DNA from: Linanthus parryae
Lineage: Eukaryota > Streptophyta > Magnoliopsida > Ericales > Polemoniaceae
Direction: 5' to 3'
DNA: 64,000 nt
Assembly (NCBI GenBank): GCA_023055425.1
Contig: JALGPY010000005.1
Coordinates: 78,657,495-78,721,494 of the forward strand
Shown one piece after another: positions 45,154 through 55,962 of the stretch (its first letter is position 1; the number at the start of each line of letters is the position of its first letter). Both the position numbers and the translations under genes were made by a program. The notes below the pieces were generated by a model, which was given only the letters and a program-made list of their open reading frames with translations, was not told the origin of the DNA and did not search any database.

Positions 45154-45272
45154 TTTTTTTTTTTTTTTTTTTTTTTTTTCTGAGAAATTGTTTTTGTCGT
45201 CAACCGGGTGCGAATCCGGGACATGTAGGAGCTCCCAACGTTCTACCACTTGAACTACCACCCTAGCTGCAA
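45154..45272 (-). mobile_element. tRNA-derived SINE with poly(A) tail
   Basis: On the minus strand a tRNA-like head has A box TGGTAGTTCAAGTGGTAG (45260-45243) and B box GGATTCGCACC (45217-45206), followed by a short body and a run of about 26 A (T on plus, 45154-45179). Flanking AAGTTTTTGATTG and AAGTTCTGAATTG (10 of 13 identical) may be the target duplication. Confidence 0.75.
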
Positions 45273-45804
45273 GTTCTGAATTGTATTTGTACTTTCTCAG
45301 GAACACTAATAGTGTATTGTAAATTCGCAATTATGTGGATATGCTGCTTGAAATGAAATGATATTGTGACCGGGTTACATTGGTAGTGGATTGTTTTATT
45401 GAGATTCACGAAAGTGCTGAAACATTGTTATGCACATAACTTCCAGAGAATTTTGCTTCAAATTCCTTTAGTTTTATTCAAATGCGTTTTACACATCTAT
45501 GTCGAGCTCACTTAAAAGAAAAAAAGAAAGCGGTTTGTAAAGAATTACTACTACGTGATTTAGAAAACAGCAGAGGTTTGGGAAGTTCGCTTCATGCCTC
45601 GGTAAAACAATAGGTTTTCGCTAACACCTAGAAAGAACAATACATTTGCTCGCTGACCATTCATAATTCGAGTACAAATATGATATGAGTATTCAACGGC
45701 CATTAATAAATTAAAGACATAAACCATTTGAAACCACAAAGTGAAATTCACGTGCACATGCTCCAACTAGTACAATGAAATGAATGAATATGGGCAACAA
45801 GGCT
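45273..45804. other. no gene seen
   Basis: AT-rich, with short frames only. A 68-codon minus frame at 45560-45766 resembles nothing known. Confidence 0.4.
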
Positions 45805-45840
45805 GGTTTTAGGTATGAACAGAGTTCGAAAGTGAGTAAA
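45805..45840 (+). repeat. 36-bp flanking direct repeat, left copy
   Basis: GGTTTTAGGTATGAACAGAG... through GAGTAAA is identical to 50870-50905. It flanks the copia element and is far longer than a normal 5-bp duplication. Confidence 0.95.
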
Positions 45841-46200
45841 GTCTATTTATGCAGTTGTTGAAGCCCAAAGTAAAGAACAAGCCCAAAAATAAATGAAGCC
45901 CAAGGTGAAGCACAATCTCAAAGTTAGACGAAGCCCAATAATTATAGTTAGCCCAATCCTGCCCGAATGATCATTTTGTAACCTACAACAAAGCTTATGG
46001 GTCTTTCTATAATTTGTCTAAGTAGCTGTATTGAACGGTCTAGACGATGAATTGAACGGTTAGATTAGTGACCGTTCAATACGCCTAGATTTGAAGCCTT
46101 TTCTCATCTAATGAAACCCTAACGCCTCATTTTCTTTCTACGTTCACTTTCTTATTTCGAGAGCTTCGTCTCTCTTTATGAAACCCTAATCGGGTTTTCA
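45841..46200 (+). repeat. 5' LTR of the decayed copia element, 5' end truncated
   Basis: Shares with 50547-50875 the blocks TTATGCAG.TGTTGAAGCCC, AATTATAGTTAGCCCAAT, GAATGATCATTTTGTAACC and GAGAGCTTCGTCTCTCTT. It ends CGGGTTTTCA. The first bases GTCTAT before TTATGCAG do not match the other LTR and may be filler. Confidence 0.85.
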
Positions 46201-46215
46201 TGGTATCAGAGCCCT
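46201..46215 (+). promoter_or_regulatory. primer binding site, initiator methionine tRNA
   Basis: TGGTATCAGAGCCCT directly follows the LTR. Confidence 0.95.
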
Positions 46216-46246
46216 TATGCTCACTGCCACCACCTCCAGTTCAACG

Positions 46247-47135
46247 ATGGCGACCACAGGCGCCTCAAACCCTCTGTTTCTACTGCCCAATATCAGCAAT
46301 TTGATGTAACCCAAGATAGCTCTAACTATGTTCTTTGATGTCAGCGATCGTCCGGACTCATAACCTCTTCGGTTACATCGACGGCTCCACCGCTCCTCCG
46401 CCGCAGTTCCCCACCGAGGACTCCGGTTCCACCCCAATCTGGCGTATCAGGTATGGTTATCTCAAGATCTGGCGCTGCTTACCCTGATGAACACAACCCT
46501 GTCTCCCGAAGCTATTTCTCAGGTTATCGGTCATGAAACTAGTAGATCTGCTTGGTTAGCTCTTGAAAGAATGTATGCAACTCTGACTTGCTCGAATATT
46601 CTTCATCTCAAATCTGATCTTCAAAACATCAAGAAGAACTCTGATTCTATACTCTTACATGCAAAAGCTCAAATCAATTCGTGATGAACTTTTTGTGGCT
46701 ATGGCTCCTATTGCTGATGAAGGCATGCTTCTCTTTGCCTTAAATGTCTTACCTGTTGAATATAATGCTTTCGCTCCTAGATCTGAACCTCTAAATCTTG
46801 AGGAATTGCATGTTTTACTTTCTGGTGAAGAACATATGTTGGAATCTCAATTTGTGAAATATGTTGATGTTTTGCGTCAATCGGCTTTTACTGCTCACAC
46901 CTCTTCCCCTTCTCGTGGTCGGTCTAACCCTAATTTTGGGTCTAGTCCCTCTGGTTACCAGATAGGAGGGGGCATATTTAACCCAAGTAGTGGCCGATAT
47001 CCATCTAATGGATATCAGAGAGGACGTGGTTTCTCTTGTGGTGGCCCTGGTCGTCATGATGTTGGTAGGGGTAGATCCTCTTCTAATTCAAACAACAGAG
47101 GTTATGGTTCATCTTCCAACTCTCCTATAACATGA
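46247..47135 (+). pseudogene. copia gag remnant
   Basis: Pieces in changing frames match plant copia gag (UBN2 domain): TTLSPEAISQVIGHETSRSAWLALE (about 46490-46570) and SDSILLHAKAQINSIRDELFVAMAP-type sequence across a frame change near 46670. They continue as EGMLLFALNVLPVEYNAFAP and a G/S/R-rich C-terminus (to 47135). No intact zinc knuckle is seen. At least one frameshift lies inside, and the N-terminal part (46247-46440) is out of frame. Confidence 0.75.
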
Positions 47136-48239
47136 CAAATTTGTGGTTTCGAGTAATTGATTGTTGGCAAAGAATGGATCATGCTTATCAGGGAAAGAAT
47201 CCACATGAGCAACTCTCTTCTATGGTTGCTTCTACTTCTCGAAATCCACACACACCCTCTTCTAATTACTGGATGTCTGACACTGGTGCCTCCAACCATA
47301 TGACATCTGATCTGAAGAATCTTTCTATTTCTGAACCTTATCAAGGCACATATCATGTCGCTGTTAGGAATGATAATGCTCTCTCAATTTCAAACATTGG
47401 AACTGCTTACTTACCTACTGTCTCTCATAATTTCAAACTTTCTGATACATCACATGTTACCAATTGTACATTTATTTTTGACTCAGATTCCATTTCCATT
47501 CAGGACAAGGATTCGGGGAAAATTCTTTATCAATGTGTTAATCAAAATGGTTTATATCGTGTTTTATCTTCTACAAATACTGGTCCCAATCCAGTTAACA
47601 CTACTGCAGCATTTGTGGGCAAGAAAATCTCCTCCTCCTTGGCAGTCAAGACTGGGTCACCCCACTGATGAAATTATACATAAGATAATTCATTCTTTTT
47701 CCATTATTAAGCATTCTCCTTCTGTTTGTCAATACTGTTTAGCTGGTAAAAAGACTAAATTGCCCTTTAAGTTATCTGTTACAAAGACTCAAACTCCTCT
47801 GCATTTAATACACAGTGATGTATGGGGGTCCTTCTAGAACAAAGAGTTATAATGGTTATAGGTATTATGTTCTTTTCATTGATGATTACTCTAGATTTAC
47901 ATGGCTGTTTTCTTTGTGTCAAAAGTCTGATGAAGCTTTCGTGTTTCCTATTTTTAAATTACAAGTTGAAAAATTGTTGGGTACTGCCATCAAAATTCTC
48001 AGGACAGATGGAGGAGGAGAATATATGTCATATGTGTTCAAAACATTTCTAGCTAAAAATGGTATTACTCATGAAAAATCATGTCCACGCACTTCTCAAC
48101 AAAATAGCATTTCAGAAAGAAAGCATAGACATATTGTTGACACCATTGTAACTCTTATGCAACAAGCTTCTCTTCCTAAATACTTTTGGTATCATGCTTT
48201 TATTGCAGCTGTTTACTTAATCAATTTGATGCCTTCTAA
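47132..48239 (+). pseudogene. copia protease and integrase remnant, N-terminal to MITE
   Basis: The protease motif WMSDTGASNHMTSD (about 47270) is followed by pre-integrase sequence (SRLGHPTDEIIHKII...CQYCLAGKKTKLPF) in another frame. The integrase core starts HSDVWG, RYYVLFIDDYSRFTWLF, RTDGGGEYMS and PRTSQQNSISERKHRHIVD (47815-48240). The D, D and E positions remain recognisable, but G of the usual QNG motif reads S. Frames change near 47650 and 47815. The coding sequence is cut at SMPSK by the MITE and continues after it as TTGFNSP. Confidence 0.8.
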
Positions 48240-48645
48240 GAGCCTGTTTGGTACCAGCTGAAAATCTCAATAATCAGCTGAAAATAATCTGAAAAGAAAA
48301 TCCAGCTTAACTGATAATCATAATCTGTTTGGTATAAGCTGAAATTATAGATCACTAACTTAATCCATTTGACAAAATTTAAAGAGCTCTAAAGTCAAAA
48401 AATTGAATACATATGTTTATAACTGAATTGTGATTATGCTAATGTAAAAAAAAAAAATCGAAATTATTTTTTTAGAGATTTTATGCTGCATAATCCCCAA
48501 TTTTGGAGATTTTACAATTGCACAGAGATTATTTTAATCTGCAGATTATCAGATTAAAATCTGCATGCATAACAAACAAGATTGTTGAAAAGAGGCTGAT
48601 TTTAATCCAATTGGATTAAAATCAGTGATACCAAACATGCACTAA
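48237..48645. mobile_element. Tourist-like MITE in copia integrase
   Basis: Element 48240-48642, ends GAGCCTGTTTGGTACCAGC and GTGATACCAAACATGCAC (inverted), with TAA at 48237-48239 and 48643-48645. The host codons on the two sides rejoin as ...CCTTC-TAA-GACTACTGG when the element and one TAA are removed. The interior is AT-rich and non-coding with further inverted repeats (AATCAGCTGAAAAT, TTAATCC...GGATTAA). Confidence 0.9.
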
Positions 48646-50511
48646 GACTACTGGTTTCAATTCTCCCATGAGAATAATTGTTTAAACATAACCTGATTAC
48701 AGTCACTTAAGAGTTTTTGGTTGTGATGTTATCCTTTCTTAAGACCTTATATGAATTCCAAATTGGATCATAAATCTAAGAAGTGCATTTTATTGTTTAT
48801 GCTCCTAACTATAAGAGATATATCTGCTTTGAGAAATCTTCACAAACGTTCTACATATCTAGATATGTTATTTTTTATGAAGATATATTTCCTTATTGCA
48901 ACGCATCTGACATTTCTTCTTCTCCTAACACATCCACACTTGTCTACTACCCCATTTCTGGAAGTGATGAAGCTGCATTTGAAACCACTGAAGTGCCAAT
49001 TCTACCTTCCAGCCAAACTTAATTGCAACCACCTGAGAGAGAGAGAGAGTGACCACTGTCCAATTCAAGAACATATGAAAGAACATATTCCTACAACTCT
49101 CTCTCCCAACTTTGGCATGGCAACAACATAGACTGAAGCAGCAACAACCACTCAGGGTCACTCAACGCACACCAAAAGCAAATCTGGTATCTTCAAAAAG
49201 AAGACCTTTGGATACTATGCTTCTGATGGCTTTGATCCTAAGTCAAAACAAAACCATTCATCATATTCTGGTACCTCTACTTCTCTCTCTAATGTTACTT
49301 TGCCTGAGCCTACATGTAATTCTGAGGCCAAGAAATATTCACAATGGCAAAATCCCATGACTGATGAATTGCTCAGTCTCACACAACAACACACTTGGAC
49401 TTTACTTCCTAAACCTCACAATGCCAATGTTGTTGGAAATAAGTGAGTATATAGAACTAAGTATAACCCAGGTGGAGCAGTGGCTAGGTTTAAAGAAAGA
49501 CTTGTAGCCAAGGGGTTCTACCAAACCCGTGGCATAGATTATGATGAAACTTTCAGTCAATTTGTGAAGCATGCCAATGTTAGAACCATTTTGGCCTTAG
49601 CTGCTTCATTTAAATGGCCTTTGCAACAGTTAGATGTAAAAATCCCTTCTTGCATCGGCATTTGAAAGAAACTGTTTATATGGTTTAACCTTAGGTTTAT
49701 GTTGGTCCCATGTTCCACACTATGTATGCAAACTTAACAAATCCATTTATGGTCTCAAACAGACTCCTCGAACGGTTTGAGAGATTCTCTTCATTTTTGT
49801 TCTCTCTTGGTTTCTGCAAATGCACACGTCTATCAAATCCTACTGTTTTTCGCTCTCTTGTTGGGGCCTTACAATATTTGACTTTTTCACGACCAGACAT
49901 TGCATTTGCAGTAAATCGCTTGTCTCAATTTATGCATTGCCCTACAAAATTTGCACATTATTGGTGCAAAACCTGTTGTTCGCTATCTTCAGGGCAAAAA
50001 ATCACATGGTATCTATTATAGTTCTGGGTATCTCCCTCTTGAAACTTACTGTGACTCTAATTGGGCAGGCAACCCAACAGATCGTTGCAGCACTACTAGT
50101 TTTGTCATTTTTATTGGGTCTAATGATGTTCACTGGGCCGCCAAGAAGCATCCCACTGTCTCTTGGTCTTCTACCGAAGTTGAATACCGCTCTTTAGCTG
50201 TAGATGCTGCTGATCTTACTCAGTTTGAATTTTATTTCGTGATCTAACGTTACATATTCCTCATGCTCCTCAACTTTGGTGTGACAATAAATCAACTTTG
50301 GATATCTACAAATCCTATCTTACAAGCTCGCACGAAACATGTTGGGATAGATTACCGTTATGTTCGCGAGCAAGTTTTGAGAAAACAACTTACTGTTTCA
50401 TACTTTTCTAGTGCAGAACAATTAGCTGACAACTTCACAAACGGATTAACAACACCACAATTTTTGGAGCTGAAATCCAAACTGATGGTTCAACCTCCAC
50501 CAACATTTTGA
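48646..50511 (+). pseudogene. copia integrase end, reverse transcriptase and RNase H remnants
   Basis: Integrase C-terminal sequence (YMNSKLDHKSKKCI, APNYKRYICF) is followed by a linker and reverse transcriptase fragments ([27 protein letters not shown]...LQQLDVK, 49480-49650; IYGLKQTPR near 49745). The next recognisable sequence is [20 protein letters not shown], which in complete elements lies after the active site. The YVDD block has therefore been deleted near 49790-49830. RNase H remnants include YCDSNWAGNPTDRCSTTS, STEVEYRSLA and ARTKHVGIDYRYVREQV, ending at 50509-50511. Frameshifts occur throughout. Confidence 0.8.
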
Positions 50512-50518
50512 CGGGAGG

Positions 50519-50875
50519 TATTAATCGTAGACAATAAAGCCCAAAGTTATGCAGCTGTTGAAGCCCAAAGTGAAGCACAAGCCCAAAGATAGACGAAGCC
50601 CAAAGTGAAGCACAAGCCCAAAATTAGACGAATCCTAATAATTATAGTTAGCCCAATTCTCTCCGAATGATCATTTTGTAACCTACAACAAAGCTCGTGG
50701 GTCTTTCTATAATTTGACTAGTATCTGTATCGAACGGTCAGATTGCTAATTGTTCAATACGCCTGTACTAAAGCCTTTTCTCAACTAATGAAAAGCTAAT
50801 GGCTCATTTTCTTTATGCGTTCACTTTCTTCTTCCGAGAGCTTCGTCTCTCTTCATGAAACCCTAATACGGTTTT
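50519..50875 (+). repeat. 3' LTR of the decayed copia element
   Basis: Begins after polypurine tract ACGGGAGG. It ends CGGTTTT without the CA present in the 5' LTR. The last six bases GGTTTT are also the first six of the right flanking direct repeat. Confidence 0.85.
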
Positions 50876-50905
50876 AGGTATGAACAGAGTTCGAAAGTGA
50901 GTAAA
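50870..50905 (+). repeat. 36-bp flanking direct repeat, right copy
   Basis: Identical to 45805-45840; its GGTTTT overlaps the LTR end. Confidence 0.95.
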
Positions 50906-51301
50906 TACTATCTGACAAATATGCCAAATTAATCCAAACTTGATACATAACATCATCGAAAAGTTACACCACATCTCTCCAGTGAGTATACATTACACAT
51001 GAAAAATATATTAAAAAAATGAATACCCACGGGCCTCCATGAAACAAACATAACAAATCACCCCCCCCCCCCCCATTAACCCGCTGATCAAATTCTGCCT
51101 AAAATCTTAGGCCACATAAGATAGGATAAAGACTTTAAAGAATAACTTTATCGTCCTTGTACCAGAGAAAAAGAAAGACTGCAAATAATATATCTGGCTA
51201 ATATCCTTCCCTATGTCACGGGCTGACATCTTGGATAGCACTTAGCGTACGAAGTCGATGTCATCCCCTGACCATAATTTGGTTAATTCTAGATTACCCC
51301 T
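50906..51301. other. no gene seen
   Basis: AT-rich sequence with a run of 15 C at about 51060-51074. Confidence 0.4.
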
Positions 51302-51880
51302 TGTTGTTCATAGTTTGGAGGTTTATTTGGAGTGTTCTAGAAATCAGTGGGACAATCTAGAGCGTGACAAAATGTTCTAGAAGAAGGTGAAACAATCTAG
51401 AACGTGGTGAAACATTCTAGAAGAGTCTAGAATGTTGAAGAAGATTCTGGAATACTCTACAGTGTTCTCATATTCTAGAAGTGGGTAGATGGTTCCGGAA
51501 TGTTATAGAACTATGTAGAAGGTCCGAGAGTATGGTAGAGGTGTCTAGAATGTTCTAGGTAGGAAGAGTGCGGAACAACGTAATAAAATAAGAAGGTTTT
51601 AGAGGTATAAATAATTGAGAGTATCTAAATCTTTCCATGGAGGGGAAGAACTTGTATAAAGATGGGAGCTCATTTGGAGCAAACCAATATCCCAAGCTCT
51701 CTCATGTACTCTCATGAATATTATTAATAATAATATAATTTCTCTTCCCACATCTAAATTGTTCTATTAGATTAACATTTAGCTAAATAATGGTGTTGAA
51801 AGCTTGCTCGGGATTCAAGGGCGTGGAGACTACCGAGTGCCGTACGGGTTGTGGCGGGATTGAGATACCGGCCCGTGACA
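51302..51880 (+). mobile_element. solo-LTR-like fragment with HSE-like array (edges uncertain)
   Basis: Starts TGTTGTTCATAG and ends GAGATACCGGCCCGTGACA. It contains a dense array of TTCTAGAA-type motifs (51335-51555), a TATA-like GGTATAAATA at 51604-51613, and transcript-like sequence after it, the layout of an LTR with U3 and R. No internal retroelement domain is adjacent on either side and no 5-bp target duplication could be identified, so solo LTR is an inference. Confidence 0.5.
51335..51555 (+). promoter_or_regulatory. array of heat-shock-element-like TTCnnGAA motifs
   Basis: TTCTAGAA at 51335-51342, 51375-51382 (followed by another GAA), 51415-51422 and 51473-51480; TTCTGGAA at 51445-51452; TTCCGGAA at 51493-51500; GAATGTTC at 51548-51555. 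TTCnnGAA/GAAnnTTC pairs are the binding unit of heat shock factors. The array lies 50-270 bases upstream of a TATA-like box. Confidence 0.65.
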
Positions 51881-53627
51881 CCTAGCCAAATGTAGGAAAA
51901 AAAATATTTGATTTCCAAACTTACACTACATCGGTCATATCCCAGACAATACATGTCATATCCTACCATTTCTCGTCCTCAACCCAAACGAGGCCCTAAA
52001 GTACTACCTAACTACTAACTAAATTAAGTATTACCACAGACACATCCCCCTAGACCAAAATATGCTTCCAAATTGGTTTTGCATCCTCTAGCTAATGGTT
52101 GTTGCTCCTCTTCCGGAATGAATACGATGTCGGGAGCTGGTCCTAAAAAAGCATCGTTGAGCTTGATGATCCAGAGTAATAATAAAAGTGGTAAAGGGTT
52201 TTTTAAGGGAACAAGGTGCATAGCGAAATTATCATCATAATTGAAGGAATACATATTATTAAACCTGCAAAACTTCACTTTCTTGAAAACAAGCATGGCC
52301 GTCCAAACAAAGATTGGCATGCTTTTACAGGAAGGGCATCACTATCCAGCCATGTTAATTTATAAGGATTGAGATGTAGAAAAGATTCTGAAAGTCTTTT
52401 CCTTTAGTAATTGCTTGCTGATTTTAAGCAATTCGCGTGCCAGGAGAGAGGATTTAGGGTTCAGCTTTACGGGTTACTGGTATGGATTGATTTGGGAAGA
52501 AATAGGTTAGTGTCTTGACTAGAGGTGTTTTATTCACCCAAACAAACTGGAGCTATTTGGTGCTGTAAACTGGAGAGGAAGTTATGGAACAAAGATGAAG
52601 AAGAACTCAGCTAGGGCTCCACAAATCAATTCAACATTAATCTTTAACCATCAATCGGCCTACTATAGAAATAACATAGGAATTTAAGGACTTGTAATAG
52701 GGAACTGAGTTCGGTTTCAAATTAAATGCTTGATCCTACCATATTAAGAGTTCTGAAAAAGAAAACATTGAATGCCTCTAAAGTACTGATACTTTCCAAT
52801 TGACCGGAATAACCTAAATGAGGATGCCGGCCCCAATGATAACGTGAACAAGTAGGATTTCTAATAACCATAATCAAATGCTTCGCGGTCGATTACATGT
52901 TTTATAATGCGTCCACCGTTGGTATGTAGTGTCTTATTTCGTGTTGGTTTGTTTAATCGTCAATATAATCGACTGCGTGTGTTGATTACTAATTATCATG
53001 CAGTTTATTAATTGAACATATTTGTACAAAAAATAGACTTATTTAATTTGCGCAAAAATCTGATTCGGGAAATGTCTGTTCCCCATTAAACTAAAAATGA
53101 TAACCGATTGTTTGAGCAACATAAATCTAATATACATCCCCAAATAACATGTCAAACATACAAATACACTGGTAATTTAAATGATTGTACAAAAATAAAC
53201 AAATGCAGCAACTGTTTAATTTCAAAGATTCATCCCCGAGATAATAATTGTGCCAACAATAGTGTATTTTTAGGTTGGCAGAATACGCGTGCATCACCTT
53301 TTTCTTTAATCAAATTAGTGAGATATGCGTGCATCACCCCTTCTTTTACCATTATTGTCCCGACACTATTCCTTCGCGGTTGCATGATTTTCTAAAAAAT
53401 AAAAAGTGGTGAATAGCACCTTCACCATTATTGTGCAAATACAATCGTCGCCGTCTTCTTCTTCTTCTTCTTCTTTTTCTTCATAGTGCAGAAGATAAGA
53501 TTTCAAAAATTAGTTTTTCACGCGTTAACTTGCTCCGACTTTCTCGGAGGCGGCAAGGGCGAATCTAAGGTTTGACTAGCGAAAGTTTTTTCATCTTTTT
53601 CGGTGGATTTCTGAGGCAAAAGCGGCG
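51881..53627. other. no convincing gene; simple repeats
   Basis: A 98-codon minus frame at 52024-52320 begins with ATG and has a hydrophobic middle (PLPLLLLLWIIKL), but I do not recognise it. A CTT-type microsatellite is at 53453-53483, just before the LINE-like ORF. Confidence 0.35.
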
Positions 53628-54343
53628 ATGGACTCGACGGTTCAGGGCAGCAACGGCAGCATGGACATGGAAGCAGATTCCTTAGTTCGCAGATTCGGTA
53701 AGCTTTCGTTGATAGAGGAGGCAGTGGAGGTTTTCGATACGGAGTACTGTTTGCAGGCAATCAAAGGTCGGGGACCTTGTATGATTGGAACCTTTCTCTT
53801 CCCATCTTCAACACATGGGCTATGAAGATTTTGTTCAAAAAGATATGGCCTGAGGGTGCCCATATTAGTATACACAAACCTATGCCAAATCGTTTTGTAT
53901 TTCAATGCCCCTCTAGTAGCGCCATGGAGAAATTTCTGAATGGGGGACCATGGGTTTTTGACGAGAATATTCTCGCCTTAAAATTATGGCAGATTAAAGC
54001 TTTGGTTGAAAAATCTAGTTTCGATACAATAAATACTTGGGTTCAAGTTCGTAATCTACCTATATTCCTCCAAACTGGAGATGACTTGAAAAGGATGGCA
54101 AAGAAAGCTGGTATGATTCTTTACACGGATGATCGAGTCCTTTCTATAGGAGGAGATTATATGCCCGCTAAGATGAGAATCAATCTTAATGAACCACTGG
54201 TTACGGGAGGCTATATATCCGTCATGGAGAAACATATTTGGATTGATTTTAAGTATGAAATGATTTCCTACGTTTGCCAATGCTGTGGCTGCTTCGGACA
54301 CTATGGAGAGAACTGTAAAGCAAAGACGCATAATGAAAAGTTG
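53628..54343 (+). pseudogene. LINE-type ORF1 / DUF4283-zinc knuckle protein fragment
   Basis: The probable start is ATG 53628 (MDSTVQGSNGSMDMEADSLVRRF). The sequence follows the plant DUF4283 pattern: FGKLSLIEEA...CLQAIKGRG, then after a frame change near 53775-53820 NTWAMKILFKKIWPEG, FVFQCPSSSAMEKFLNGGPWVFDENILAL, VQVRNLPIFL, RMAKKAGMIL and IWIDFKYEMISYVCQCCGCFGHYGENC. The last block is the zinc knuckle (C-X2-C-X4-H-X4-C). Such proteins are the nucleic-acid-binding ORF1 of L1-type LINEs and related transposon-derived genes. The frame ends where a Tat-type LTR begins (54344), so the gene is broken by insertion. No reverse transcriptase ORF2 is found nearby. Confidence 0.75.
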
Positions 54344-55962
54344 TGATACGATCTCTGCAAGTCTACAGTTATCGCTCTAGTAATAAATATGGAAGATAGG
54401 GTCGTTGAATTTCAGATGACTTGTCGTGAACTAATTAGTACGATTAACTTTATGTGGGAAAAGTATTTTGAGTTGTTTAATAAACTAATGAATCGAAAAG
54501 GCAAAACAAATATTTAAACGTTGAGATTAATAAGAGAGACGAGTATTAGGATTTTCTCGAGGTTCACTAGGTGAATACCGTTAATGATTTACGTTCATGT
54601 AACACGAATGTTCTTTTCTTAGCCAAACGGGCAACACTGCTTTGAAGATTCCTCAACCAAAGCCAATACTTAAACTCACGTACCTGATTCCTCTAACATA
54701 TGTAGGTTTAAGCGTGCATTAAGTCTTTGTGATCAACTCTTAGTTCTAGTTAACTAGAAAGATTCCTCAACTCTAGATACGACTAGTGCATGATTCAGTT
54801 TTCCGGGTAGTGAATATTGATTCCTCCTAATATCCTATACCTATAATCAATCCTATTGTGATGTCTAACAATAGAAACGATAGTATTAGGCGTATAAATC
54901 AACCATATCTAATAAAAGTACATCCAATTAAGATAAAAGCATGAAACACAATCCATAAATCACCAAACACGGTGTTAAAACCCTAGTTACCATTGAGAAA
55001 TCACGATATAGAATTTTAGCTATTCCTCATGATCATAACGACAAGATTTTTCATGATCATGAGTGAAATTACGAAAAGATGAAGAGTAGAGAAATCAAAC
55101 GGATGAATTCTTGCTTCCACGACGAGCTCTAGCTCCAATTATCGTCTCCCACCTTGTTCGCTACGTCTCCCTCTGTTCTCACCTGCCTTATAGGTCTTAG
55201 AACCCGTTTTTCAAGGCCAGGGGACGATTTTTAATGTACATTGGCCGAATTTGCAATTCAGCCCCTTCAGTTTGCAATTCTCGAACAAAAATCATAAACT
55301 GATCTTGCGCGGGCCTTTTCTCCCTCATCCAGGCTTTGTTTTGGGCCTATCTCATATCGTTAGAAAGCCCTGGATGTCTACTTTCAAATGGCGTAGGCCT
55401 TGGTCCAAAATTTTATATGTAACTCCAGATACATCCCGAAGAGTGCACACTGGTCCAGTGAACTTTTCCAACTTTTCTTCGTTTTTGCGTCGTCTTCGCC
55501 TGACCATAACTTTCTCTTCCGGATATTGAGTGAGCTTCGTGACCTACCGTTGGAAAGATCTTTGAGTCTAATTTCATTTGGAATTGGTCTCACTATAGCA
55601 GGTCTTGTATAACTCAAGGTATCATCAAAATAGTGAAGGTTGGTCACTTTTGCTCCTCTAACTTTGCTTCTCTTGCTTCCTCTTGACTTCCGAAGCTCGT
55701 TTTTCTCTCCACTTGCTCTCCTCATGAAATGGTCCTGTAAACCACAATACGAAAACTACCGCGAAGATCAAATGTGACAAATCATGAAAATCATACGTAA
55801 AACTATTCAAGAAATGCCCGGATTGTACGTTTAAGCTCTAAAACATCATAAAACTCATTTTCTTCTCAAATAAGCACAAAATTCGTCACTTTGCACCGAA
55901 ACGCACACAAATAACAATATAAAGTGTATATAGGATAACTCTTATTAAAGAGTTATGAAATA
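54344..55962 (-). mobile_element. Tat-type Ty3/gypsy LTR, minus strand
   Basis: Reverse complement homologous to 1-1398 and 2740-3098. In element orientation it starts TATTTCATAACTC after the purine tract (55963-55973 on plus: CCCCCACACTTGCC) and ends GATCGTATCA at 54344, abutting the LINE-type ORF. Length is about 1.6 kb. The minus frame 55384-55725 (113 codons) resembles the frame at 36-338 in the other copy. Confidence 0.75.

Larger units (their letters stand above)
45841..50875 (+). mobile_element. decayed Ty1/copia retrotransposon with abnormal ends
   Basis: LTR about 45841-46200, methionine primer site 46201, gag, protease, integrase, reverse transcriptase and RNase H remnants in order, polypurine tract 50511-50518, and LTR about 50519-50875. 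A Tourist-like MITE lies in the integrase (48240-48642). The left LTR lacks about its first 20-30 bases compared with the right one, and the right LTR lacks its terminal CA. 36-bp direct repeats flank the whole. Many frameshifts and a deletion of the reverse transcriptase active site make it old and dead. Confidence 0.85.

Noticed and set aside
45805..50905. 36-bp repeats as a standard target site duplication
   Set aside because: Far too long for copia integrase and combined with truncated LTR ends; reported instead as atypical insertion.
52024..52320. 98-codon minus ORF with hydrophobic stretch
   Set aside because: No recognisable family, no flanking gene signals; likely chance.
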